From positions 124,001-188,000 of the forward strand of contig CAJNOL010000039.1 of NCBI GenBank assembly GCA_905250125.1: a stretch of 64,000 nucleotides of DNA. Direction: 5' to 3'. Below the pieces are notes generated by a model. That model was not told where the DNA came from, searched no databases, and saw only the letters and a list, made by a program, of their open reading frames with translations. Shown one piece after another: positions 50,313 through 61,800 of the stretch. Every line of letters starts with the position of its first letter. Position 1 is the stretch's first letter. The position numbers were made by a program, and so were the translations under genes. This stretch comes from Rotaria sordida (taxonomy: Eukaryota > Rotifera > Eurotatoria > Philodinida > Philodinidae).

Positions 50313-52016
50313 GAATATAAGAACGTGATATTAAAAAGTTACAACTTTCATGTATGATATTTATATTACATGTTATTGCTCAATCATTGATGTCAAAATG
50401 ATTCATTTCTTACATAGCTGATGAGTTGGTAATGAGTCAACTAAAAACTTAAAGTAAATATGAACTGCTTAATAACAAGTTTCTTCGTTACTATAACATT
50501 TATTTTTATGAATCTGATCCATCTTTTTCTACTGCTGCTAAATTTTGTTTTTAGTTTGCCAAGAGTTTCAATTTTCTATTTGTTCAGCTGTTGTTTCAAA
50601 TATTTCTAGACTAAATAGTCCATGAGAGCTGCATCAGTTGACTTGGGTTTAACATAATTTATTTTTGATTCATTCAAAAAAAAAGCAATGATTTTCTTCG
50701 AAATGTGACTAGGGGTATTGTTTTGAGGAAAAACTATTTTTGTCTTTTCATTGTTTCGAAACAAACGAGGAATAATTACATGATTAAAATGGCTTCAAAA
50801 TATTGTCAATGTAATAATTAAAATCAATTTTGACAGCAGGCTTAACAAGATGAAGAGATGGATCTTGTTGAATTATCATTCTTTCATAGTCTGGACTGTC
50901 TTTTTTGTGCGACAAATTTTCATTTCTCCTTCAATGCCATCGAGATAGAACCAAGATTCGTCAGTCACGATGAGACTTTTATAGCGACTACTAGCGCTAA
51001 TATTCGATAAAGTTGGCGTTTGATAATGTTAATTTTGTTAACTTTTAGTTTTTTACGAAAAGTGAAGTTAGCAAATTTTATGATTCTTGAAGTAGTAGAT
51101 TAGCTTACATGACCAAATTTGATAATCGAACGTTGAGTAGAAAGATTCTAGACGTCAATTGTTTGAATTACTTTTAATAGATTCGATAATTTAGCTACTG
51201 ATCGTTTTCGAGAACATTTAATTTTTTCAATAGAATTATATTGATCGGCAATCTTTCATTTAACATTAGATACAGATTTTTTTTGAGATATACTGATTCT
51301 ATCATTTTTCAAAATTTTAACTAGCATTACTTTGAAAAGAGAATCAACATACAAAGAGATAGAGAATGATCTTCGCCTACCACATGACATGATCATGCAA
51401 TTTTTCCTTTCTTTCCTGTGAAGCGCATATGATATTTCAAAACTAATAAAAATAGGTAAATTATACTGTACAATTCATATTAAAATAAATTGAAATCAAT
51501 TCATTTCTAGATCATTATTTCGTAATATTTTAGCCTGCTAGTGTATTTTAATAAGAACAATAACTAGATATTGCTTTCAATATGATTATTGTCGGATATG
51601 ATGAAATAGGATTTTTATATATTACCTAGACGTTTACTAAAAATGACTTTTCGATCAAAAACAAAATAAACAAAAACTAATGAGATTGGTTATCTTCAAA
51701 GTGTTTAATAATGCTAGAAAAACAGACAACTATCAAAATTGCCTTAGATTAATAAAAGAATAAGAACGTGTATTAAACATGCCTACATAACACGAAGTAA
51801 AACTTATTTATTACCGACATTGTGCGACATCGTATTCTAGTATATATCTACTTCAAAAGAAAGGTTAATAACAGCGAATGAGTTGGTCTATCCAAGAAAT
51901 ATAAATGAAACGTGTAAAATCGTTCTTCAAGTACTTCACATTCGAAAACCTGTTTTCTTTTTCTTTTGTTTCTCATTGCACTAGTTTTCTATTAAGATTA
52001 TCATTTTCTATCAACA
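50313..52016. other. Spacer between divergent oxygenase and methyltransferase genes
   Basis: Contains the decayed mariner-type transposase and the promoters of both flanking genes. Nothing else was recognised. Confidence 0.65.
50560..51430 (-). pseudogene. Decayed Tc1/mariner-family transposase
   Basis: On the complement, fragments of a mariner-type transposase can be read across several frames and stops. A helix-turn-helix-like stretch contains STQRSIIKFG, followed by the first catalytic block VTDESWFYLDG, then FPQNNTPSHISKK, where the second catalytic Asp of the usual QDN motif is Asn, and finally KPKSTDAALMDYL in place of the PDLNPxD block. Several in-frame stops occur (for example after TVQTMKE). 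It is therefore dead. Clear terminal repeats could not be defined. Such an enzyme may once have mobilised small TA-flanked elements like those seen here, but no end-sequence match was shown. Confidence 0.7.
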
Positions 52017-54245
52017 ATGGCAGATGAATTAGCTAACCGTATTACAAATGAATTAAAAGATCGTCTACCTGATATTACTAATAAAAATGTTCTAGCTATT
52101 GTCAATGATGTAGAACAGTAATTGTATTATATCAATTTATTATTCATTTGATTTTTCTTTTTTCTTTTATTTAGTCCAACATTTTATACAAAACTATTAT
52201 CGAATACTGAACAATTGATTGTATTCACAGAATCATCTAATATTTATAAACAATTAGATGAAAAATCAGAAAATTTTCAAAAAACACCGATATTAAATTG
52301 TGCTAAATTTAATAATGCTGAATTACAAAATAATTTGTAAAAGTATTTGATATAAAAATTAATTTGAATGAAATTGTTTTTTTTCTTAGATTTGATGTTA
52401 TTCTTCTTATTAAATCATTTAATCGATTAAGTGTTGATGAGAAACAAAAAATGTTAAAAAATCTTTTAAAAACTCTTAAAGTTAATGGTCAAGTTTTTGT
52501 TTATGAAAGTGAATGGTCAAAAGATAATGGTATGAATATAAAAACGATTCTTTTCTATTAAAATTTTATTGTTTAATTTTGTTAAGAAAATCATTTAAAT
52601 AATCCAGTTGATCTTATTCATTATTTTAATTCTGCTATAATAACTGAAAATGAAAAATATGGTTTTGAATTTATTTCTTCACGACCATTGCGTAGTTATG
52701 TTGAAGTAAATATAAATCAAATGTATTATTGTTTTTATTTAATGTTTTATTGAAATTTAAAATATTTTCTAGAGTAAACAAGAATCATTTCATATTTGTT
52801 ATATTTTTAAAAAAATTACTAAACAAGACGATCATGCAACATTACAAGATTTTCTTGATCAACAACAATATTCTACACGTGGTGTTTTATCTTATGAAAG
52901 AATTTTTGGATCTGGTTTTGTATCAACTGGTGGTCCAGATACAACAAAGGTTTGCTTATTGTTAAACAAAATAAAAATGATAATTATCTATTAGAATAGA
53001 ATTTATAGCAAATTAAGATCGCTGATATTCTCTATCGTTATTATTTGTTTCATAATAAAATAATAATAGAGTATTATACCGATATAATCGGAAGAATATC
53101 CATCATTATTATTAACATAGGATCGATTGTTAGCAATACTTTGAGTAAGATGATTTAGAGGAATTTCATCAACATGTATTTCTGTTTTTATTAAGAACAA
53201 ATAAATAATCGATGAGATCAAACTATAAAAAATTAAATATTTATTCTTTAGTTAGAAAAAATATTTGTATTGTTTAGGAATTTGTTGAATCATTTAATCT
53301 TAAAAGTGATCAACACGTTTTGGACGTTGGTTGTGGTATTGGTGGAGGTGATTTTTATATGGCTAAGGTATAGTTTTATAAACTGATTACAAGTTTATTG
53401 TTTTGTTTTTCAAAAAGACATATGGATGTTCGGTAATTGGTGTTGATTTATCTACTAATATGGTTAGTATTGCTTATGAACGGTTAATGAGTATGTCAGC
53501 TAATAAGCTTAAGGTAAAATTCGTTGTTTGTGTTCTATTACTAAAATATTTAACATATATAAATTTAGGTATCATTTGAAATTGGTGATGTACTACATCA
53601 TGAGTTCAAAGCAAATTCATTTGATGTTGTCTATAGTCGTGATACAATTTTACATATTGCTGATAAGATGAGTCTATTTTCTCGTCTTTATGTAAGATGA
53701 ATTTTATGGAAACAAAATTTTTCTTTATTCTCTTTTTTTTTCTTTTTTTATTGAACAGGGTTGGCTTAAACCTGGTGGTCAATTATTTATTTCTGATTAT
53801 GCATGTGCACCGAAAAATGAATGGTCAAAAGAATTTGAAGACTATGTCAGTCAAAGACGATATGTACTTTTAACTGTACCAGAATATGGCAAAGTAAGGC
53901 TAAATATATATATGTGTAAGTGATTTTCTTTTATTTTATTGAATTAGCTCTTGGAAAGTGTTGGTTTTAAAAATGTTAATGCTCAAGATGCAACGGATAA
54001 ATTTGTTGAATGTCTTAAGATGGAATTAACACGAATTGAATCAATTAAAGATGATTTTATTCGAGTATGTCTATTTTGAGGTGTTTTTAGTTCATTCGTC
54101 AATTGAAATACCTGATTTTTCTTTTTTTTTTTCGAAGGAATTTTCCAGTGATGATTATGATCATTTAATTGAAGGTTGGCATAAAAAACTTGAACGATGT
54201 GCCAAAGGTGATCAACGATGGGGTATTTTTCGAGCAAGAAAATGA
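52017..54245 (+). CDS. Phosphoethanolamine N-methyltransferase (PMT-2-like)
   Basis: Eleven exons: 52017..52117, 52175..52336, 52390..52529, 52587..52705, 52773..52949, 53278..53367, 53418..53513, 53569..53691, 53759..53893, 53948..54064 and 54138..54245, coding for 455 residues. The enzyme transfers methyl groups from S-adenosylmethionine to phosphoethanolamine derivatives on the route to phosphocholine. The family signature [21 protein letters not shown] sits just before the Rossmann methyltransferase domain (residues about 235-360): motif [36 protein letters not shown] and [13 protein letters not shown]. The first 190 residues look like a degenerate methyltransferase half ([28 protein letters not shown]) without a glycine-rich SAM loop. 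This matches nematode PMT-2, which uses only the C-terminal domain for the last two methylations; a PMT-1 partner is not in this window. Plants have both halves active. Confidence 0.93.
52950..53277 (+). other. Longer intron 5 of the methyltransferase gene
   Basis: A 328-bp intron at the boundary just before methyltransferase motif I; the other introns of this gene are about 50-75 bp. No repeat or coding signal was recognised. Confidence 0.7.
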
Positions 54246-55886
54246 AATAAAACAATGAGTAACAATCAAATTGTGCTGCTATCAACACAGTGAAGTTTTT
54301 AGCGAAAAAGAAATTTATTATGTTTTAAACTTCATTGCTCGTAAAAATAAAATAAAAAGATTAGCATCGTTATTTCTCAGCTGCCTGGGAACTAATCTAT
54401 AAGCATTACAGTGCAATATGAATAGACAAAAAAAAGTTCGAAGGGCATGAGAATATCATCTTTTTTTGTGTCGTCGATTTGCATTCTTTATCGGTTTTTT
54501 TTCAAACATTTTTATCGAAGAAAAATATAACATATGAATATTATCTTCCTATCGATAAAATACATATTAAGTACAATGGCAATGATAAGAGTATGTGATA
54601 TAATGCTGCTCTATTATCAATGAACTTTGATATATGACTACGCAAATGACGCCTAGAAAACGAATTAATAAGACACAATATGTTACATGAATATATAATC
54701 ATCATTTAGGAAGATAAAACTATATTGGTGAATTTTTTTCAAGACAAGCAAATCTTAATAAATATTGAAACACAAGAAATAGACATAATGTATTTGTGTA
54801 ATGTGATCTCACAAAGTCAATATTATTTTTCTATTTATGAATAGAATGAGGATAAAACTTTTTTTTTCAAATCATTTTGTAAAATATATTAGAAATTCAA
54901 AGTATATCTATATAAACGAGCTACAATTGATTTCGAAATCTGTCTTTTAAATTGAATATATTTCAACAAAATAAAAATTTAATATAATTCTCTAAAATAT
55001 GGTTTTCTCTTCAATAAATGATCTCTTTGTGATTCTTGTAACATGGGTTGTGTCTTTCTCGAAACGGACTTTAGATACAGGGTGTCCCATAAGTTGTGGC
55101 AGATTTTTTTAAAATCTACTTAAAAAAAATCTGCCACAACTTATGTGATACCCTGTATATATTCAAAAGGGAGTTCACATAATGAGAAACAAATTTCATG
55201 TAGACTAGATGCATAAAAAATGAATAATTTTTTTTAGTAGAGCATACGTAAGAAATAACAGTCCGTAAATGATCGAAAGTAGTAAACATAATAAGTTTTT
55301 TTTCATTATTTCAAACAATGTAAGATATAATTTTTAACAACTATGCTAATGAATATGGAGAAGAAATATAGTATGAACAAATTGAATCTTTCCAAATGAT
55401 TTAACAATATTTGACAGACTCTTATAAATGTAAAATAGTCTTCATTTTTGAATACAATTAATTAAAATCTACAAACGGTTCAGTGAACAATGAACATCAT
55501 CTATATTTATGTTGATTTTTCAAAAAAAAAAACATTAAATCAAACTAAACTTTAAACATTATTCTGACAAGTTTTCATATTATGTAAAAAAAGAAATCGA
55601 ATAACGTTTTTTTTTTTCTAAATTTCAATCGAAAATACGTTATCAATACAAGCTATAAAGCGAAAGTGTATATGATACAAATGAATTAACGACATTTATT
55701 GCTTTGTTCAACATGTATCAATCAAAAAGAGAAAGAAAAGAGCAAAAATAAAACGAGCCAAGTGTACTTTATTCGTTTTTTTTTGTTGACTTCAACAACG
55801 GTCAGTATTGTGATCTCTTTCGTTATATCCTCACTCTTACATTATTCGATAAATCCTATTAACGTCATACAATATTCATATTAACT
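54246..55886. other. Intergenic spacer with tiny TA-flanked hairpin
   Basis: AT-rich region between the methyltransferase stop and the adhesion GPCR start. Besides the 78-bp hairpin element at 55078-55155 I see nothing structured. The frame at 55699-55884 lies just upstream of the GPCR and is not supported. Confidence 0.6.
55078..55155. mobile_element. 78-bp near-perfect hairpin MITE
   Basis: TA flanks both ends (55076-55077 and 55156-55157). The left arm is CAGGGTGTCCCATAAGTTG followed by TGGCAGATTTTTTT; the right arm is its complement with one or two changes, ending ACTTATGTGATACCCTG. The arms are about 33 bp around a loop of about a dozen bases. CAGGGTGTCC is a typical Tc1/mariner terminus and matches the end of the repeat near 3989. 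Confidence 0.85.
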
Positions 55887-58800
55887 ATGTTATTTATGTT
55901 TATAACATACATTCTTTTTCTTATCCGATTTTCCTTCGGTGATGAATGTCCATCATTAAAGTATTGTACATGTTCATCAGATAAAACTATAATACAATGT
56001 ACAAAGCGTCAATTAACGAACAAACTATTATTAAAGCTCAATAATCAATTATCTAAATCAACAATTCTCTTAAATCTTTCATCAAATTCTTTAACATCAA
56101 TTAATTCTTTATCAAATTTAAATTCACTTCAAATACTTGATCTATCATTTAATAAAATTCAACATTTACCATCAAATATATTTTCTAAATATCCTCAATT
56201 AATTTCTTTAAATCTACAAAATAATTCATTAAAAACAATTCCAAAAAGTTTTACAAAAATTTCAAATATAAATCTTAATCTATTAAATAATCGATTTCAT
56301 TGTACATGTGAATTTAAATTGTTTAAAAAAAATAATTTTTTTAAAAATGTTATCTGTCAAAATAATAAACCATTCAATGAAAATAATTTTTGTCATATAA
56401 AAAATTTTCTTCAAATTAATCCTCAACAATCACAAATTGCTTATGAAAATGAACAATTTATATTAAATTGTTCATCAAATTTACAACATTATTGGACATT
56501 AAATAAAAAATTCTATCCATCTACTATGACAACATTTTCATATTCAACAATAATTATTCATCATTTACAAATGAATCATTCAGGATTATGGACATGTCAT
56601 AGTTTCAATTATAATCATTCAATACGGCTAACTGTTTTAAAAAGTTCACCGAATTATTTTTGTCAATCAATACAAATGAATACATCAAAAGGTTATTTTT
56701 ATTGGCCACGTACATCAATTAATAAAAAACTTCCAAAATATTGTCCTTTTGGTTCAGCAGCATGGTTAAAAAATTCAAATGAATATGCTCAAGCATGGTA
56801 TACTTGTTCATCTAAAGGACAATGGATTAATTTTGATATATCACAATGTGCATTTCAAACAAATATATCACGAGTATTTGATTATTTATCATTAAATGAA
56901 ACAAATTTATTATTAAATTTAGTTGAATATCTATCAGAAATAAATCAAGATTATTTACAATTAAATGATATGATTTTATTAATTGATTTAATTGATGAAC
57001 AAAAAGATAAATATCAACAGCACGATAGAATGATTTTAATTTATCATTTAACAGATTTTATTTTACAAATTAAAAAAAATGATTTTATTTTTTCAAATGT
57101 ATATCAAATTGCAATAAAAAGGTTTAAAAAAAAAGCTTTTTATAGTTTTTTTTTTTTCAATAATTTATTTTTATTATTTAGATTAAGATTGATAATAGAA
57201 CATTTATTGGATTTTACTAATCAATCTTGGTTATATATTGGAAAAGAATTAACTGCTATGACAATACAATCATCAACATTATGTTATGTACCTAATCGAT
57301 CATTGTTAACAATTATTTGTGACATTGATAATCAATCTCATGAGGTTTGTTGACACATGAGAATTCGTTGGATAGCCGAAGTGTCGTCAGTATATCCCCC
57401 TGTAGTTTTACTAATTTGAGTCTAAATTAGATGCGAATTAAAAAATTTCTATCGACTACATTGATCGGTTATGTTACTTACCTTATTAGTAAATCTATTT
57501 GTTACACCAGAGAAGGAATGAAAAACAAGAATGATGTTTTCAAATCAGACTTATCTGACTCTTGGTCCGATGAATATTACGTTATGCTTTATTATCTGTT
57601 TTTTTTTAATATTAATCTGATTTTTTCGTATTAAAATCTAGAATTGCTCATATTCGAATGTATCCTCACTATGGCAATAATATATAAATATATTCTAACA
57701 ATATTAGCTTCAGTCCACACTAGAGGATGTGGGTGTAGGTGTGGGTGTTTTTTTCTATTTTTCCATTTAATATTATTTGGCTATTGAATTGACAGTTTTC
57801 GTTTACTGGACGTTACAATTGTCAACAACACACACTACATAAGAAAAAAATGAAAGACGATTTTCAGAGTTTCTATAATTTACATTGATTCCAGCTGCAA
57901 TACAGAGCTCTAGTCCTCACATGTATTCTATATAAATATTGTTCGATAATTCCTGATGAAATCTCCCTGAGTATTTGTCATTGACGAAAGATTTATTTGC
58001 TAAATTCTGGATGCCTAAGTCGTTTTCTTTTTCAGTCTCCATTAGCAACAATTCAATTTCCATCTCATTTGAATGAAACAAGTCAATATTCATTGTATCG
58101 TATTATTATTTATCGCCGATCGACATTATTCACATCGAATGTGATAGCCAATAACAATAATCCTGTTATTCATATACGACCAGGTAAAAATGTCAAACTT
58201 TTCTGTTTGAATAAGACTACAACATAAGTAAAGATGTGTGAGACTAAATTTTTTTAAACTAGGTTCCGATCTAGAGAGAAACTATTCCAGAATTTATTTG
58301 TATAATATGTGAAAAATAAATTCTTAAATATTTCTCTTTAATTGATTTCTTTCACACATTTCTAAACATGAAAGAATAAATCTAAAAACTGGCGTACTAC
58401 TCATATTTAAATCTTACTAACGGCTGATTCATTTAAATGAATTTAACTAGAGAAAATTTTCTAGATTGTATTGTTACATTGATATGATAACTTGAACATA
58501 AATCCTAAGTTTGTCATTTATGATGACTTTGATACGGTTATAATACTTTAATTAAGACATTAGTATCATCGTTTGACTCAGATTTAGCATATCCAGTTTG
58601 TCAAATCGGAATTTATATTTCGATAAAGATTGTTTCCTATTTGACTATATGCTTTATTGATAGTTATTTTCTTGTATCTTTTAAAAAAAAGAGAGAGTTA
58701 AGACTAGTGATTAATGATTGCTGTACTTGTTTGAAGATTTTTATTTTTCATTGAAAACAATTTTAAGAATCAAAATGATTATTCACTGCGACTGATTTTA

Positions 58801-61800
58801 ATCTGTTGGTCAATTTTCCATATTAATGAAGGAACATTTCCAGATGATAAAAAACTTTTGAGTTCAAATATTGTCCACAAGTAGGAAAAATATTGACTAG
58901 AAAAACTCAAGAGAATATGACGTCAGCTGCAATTCAATTGAGACACCATTGGCTTTTTACTATGATTTTCCTTCAGCAATCTTTTTCCTCGATAAAGTCA
59001 AGCTTTCCAATTGTGACCTAAAACTCCTTGTATCAAGATTGTGGAAAAGTCATATCTCAGAGATAATTTGTCCAAAAATTCTGAAACTTAATATTCAAAC
59101 CAGTCTAATTGAGATCATGATGTGAGCCAATTTAAGCTAAAACTCAAAAGTTTCATTTTATCGAGAAAAATGATTGCTGAAGGAAAATGGTTGTGAAAAG
59201 TCGATATTTCAATCGTATTATAGCTTGCACCATATTTTCTTGATCTTTTTTCTAGTCTATAGATTCCTTGTTTGTAGATGATACAGTCTTAAACAAAAGT
59301 AGCTCCCGTCTTCCATGAAATGCTACTATCCTTTATGATATTGAGCTGATATTTTGAATGCATACGTGCGACAATAAACCCTGATCACAATTGTTTACCC
59401 ATTCTCTATCGATTCACATGTACTTAGGGTTATCCAAAAGTAGTGACGGAGGTTCTTTTTTTTCTTATAGAAAGCTTGAAAAAATTTTCTTTTTTTATGA
59501 ATAGATAGAGCATCTTTCGCTCTATCTTTCTATGCTATTTGACCACTGTTAAACTAATATCATAATAATAAAATTTCGATAAGAGCTATTTTTGTTGAAA
59601 ACCAGCTGCTAACATTTAGTTCATAATGAGTGTGGTATTTTTGCATTCCACTTTATTATCACATAATATGTTGTATTGAAAAAACAAAATATACCAGAAG
59701 ATGTAGCGTGAAAAGCTCCACAATTTATAAAGTACCTCTTATTTTATAGTTGTACTTTTTGTTCAAAAAATGGACAAAACTCTGAGCTGTCAAATTTCAA
59801 CGTTGCGAAAACAATATTGGTTTTTTGGTAAAAGATGAATTCCGTTTTTCCTATCTCATGTTTCTATTACTTGATATGTTTTATTTTAAAAAGCAAAATA
59901 CACTACAAGATGTAGCGTGAAGAGCTCTACAATTTACAAAGAAAAACTATACAAAGATAAGATAGAAAAAGACCGAATTCGTTTTCCTACGAAAAAAAGG
60001 TCTCGTTTTCGTCACGTCGAAACTTAGTAACTCAGAGTTTTGTCCATTTTTAGAACAAAAAGTACAACTATAAAATAAGAGGTACTTTATAAATTATAGA
60101 GCTTTTCACGTTGCATCTTCTGGTATATTTTGTTTTTTTTTAAGACAACGTATGGAGTGATAATAAAATGAAATGCAAAAGTGTTCCATTTTTTATACCA
60201 CACCCATTATGATCTAAATGTTAGCAGCTGGTTTTCAACAAGAATAGCTCTTATCGAAATTTTATTATTATGATATTAGTTTAATAGTGGTCAAATAGCA
60301 TAGAAAGATAGAGCAAAAGACGCTCTATCTATTCATAAAAAAAGAATTTTTTTTCAAGCTTTCTATAAGAAAAAAAAGAACCTTCGTCACTACTTTTTGA
60401 TAACCCTAGGTACTAAGATCTTGACTATATTTCATAAGTTTTGATGATACCAATGTAGACATATGAGACTACCTTTAGCGCTAGAAAACAGCAGTAGAAT
60501 AACAAAGTGACAAATAAAAACTTTTTCAATGAATATTTCCGCTGAATACATTTTCACAAGGTAAAGAATATCTGTGAATCATAACTTCAGTGCATATGAA
60601 CCAATGGGGGGCGGATTGATGCTTGCAATCAGAATTTATTGTTACTTTTATCCAGAACTTGATTTGAATTCAAAAGCTATTTATCATCTGACAAGGTTAT
60701 TTCTTTTGTATTCATTTTCTTTTATTTGATCAACATTTAGTATTAAGCAATGACTTATCTACAATTAAATTGACATATTACGGTCAATCAGAACAAGCGT
60801 CAATTGGAATTTGGTATTCAAATCAGTCCTCATGGCAAATGAACTCATCTATTTGTAAAATAAATGAACAAGTAGATATATATACTTACGTAATTTATTA
60901 TATTTAAACATAGAGAAATCATTTTTATTTTTTTAAGAATTCTAAATTAATTTCAACAAATTGTACTTTATTCAACAATGATTCATTATCAATAACATAT
61001 CTTAATCATAAAAATATTTTTTTCCATACAAATTATTCACAATATTCTATTTATATTTCCTCATTAATTGCATCAACGTGTTTCTTTATTTCTATTCTTG
61101 TATATATTTGTTTTCATAAGTAAATATAAATAATTTTCTTTTATACAAAAAAAAGAAAATATTCAAGTTAATTTTTCATTAGAGTTTATCAAATGTCAAG
61201 ATGTTTTTTTCATTGTTTAATCAATTATTGGTTTAATCTTGGTATTTTATTACCATTATTTGCATTTGGTATGCAACAAAATCAATATCAATTTTTATGT
61301 CAATTTATTGCTACTAGTCTTCATTATCTTTGTTTAACAACAATACTTTGGTTAACATTATTAACTTAGTAAGAAAAATTTTATTTTTAATTGATATCAA
61401 AAAAAAAAGAAAATTTTTCTCTTTAGTTTGATCTGGAGAAAACTATCCGTTATATCAACAAATAAAGATTGCCATAGAAAATTTTCAATAATGATTAATG
61501 ATGGTTTACGAACAATCGAATTAAAATCTCAACCTGTTATTCAATTCTATTTATTGGCCTATGGAATAGCATTAATTATGTGTTGTATTAATATTGCTAT
61601 AGTACATGAACAATATATGATAAACAAAATGTAGGTAATAACGTGAATATTTCAATGGAAATGAACTGAACATATCGAAATATAAAATCGAAAGGAAAAT
61701 GCAAGGATGCTAGTAACTTTTCTAATTCGGATCCTGATAGGACTTCTTCTCAGAGGCAAAATTCGTTCCTAAAGCTAAAAGTCTTTCAAATTGAAATTAA

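Larger units (their letters stand above)
58184..60740 (+). other. Intron 3 of the adhesion GPCR, 2.6 kb, with two foldbacks
   Basis: It separates GAIN-region exons and contains two adjacent inverted-repeat elements (58890-59262 and 59427-60406). The codon split (G, then TA) and conserved spacing support the junction. No missing exon was recognised, but a short GAIN exon could be hidden, since the GAIN-like region looks short. Confidence 0.65.
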
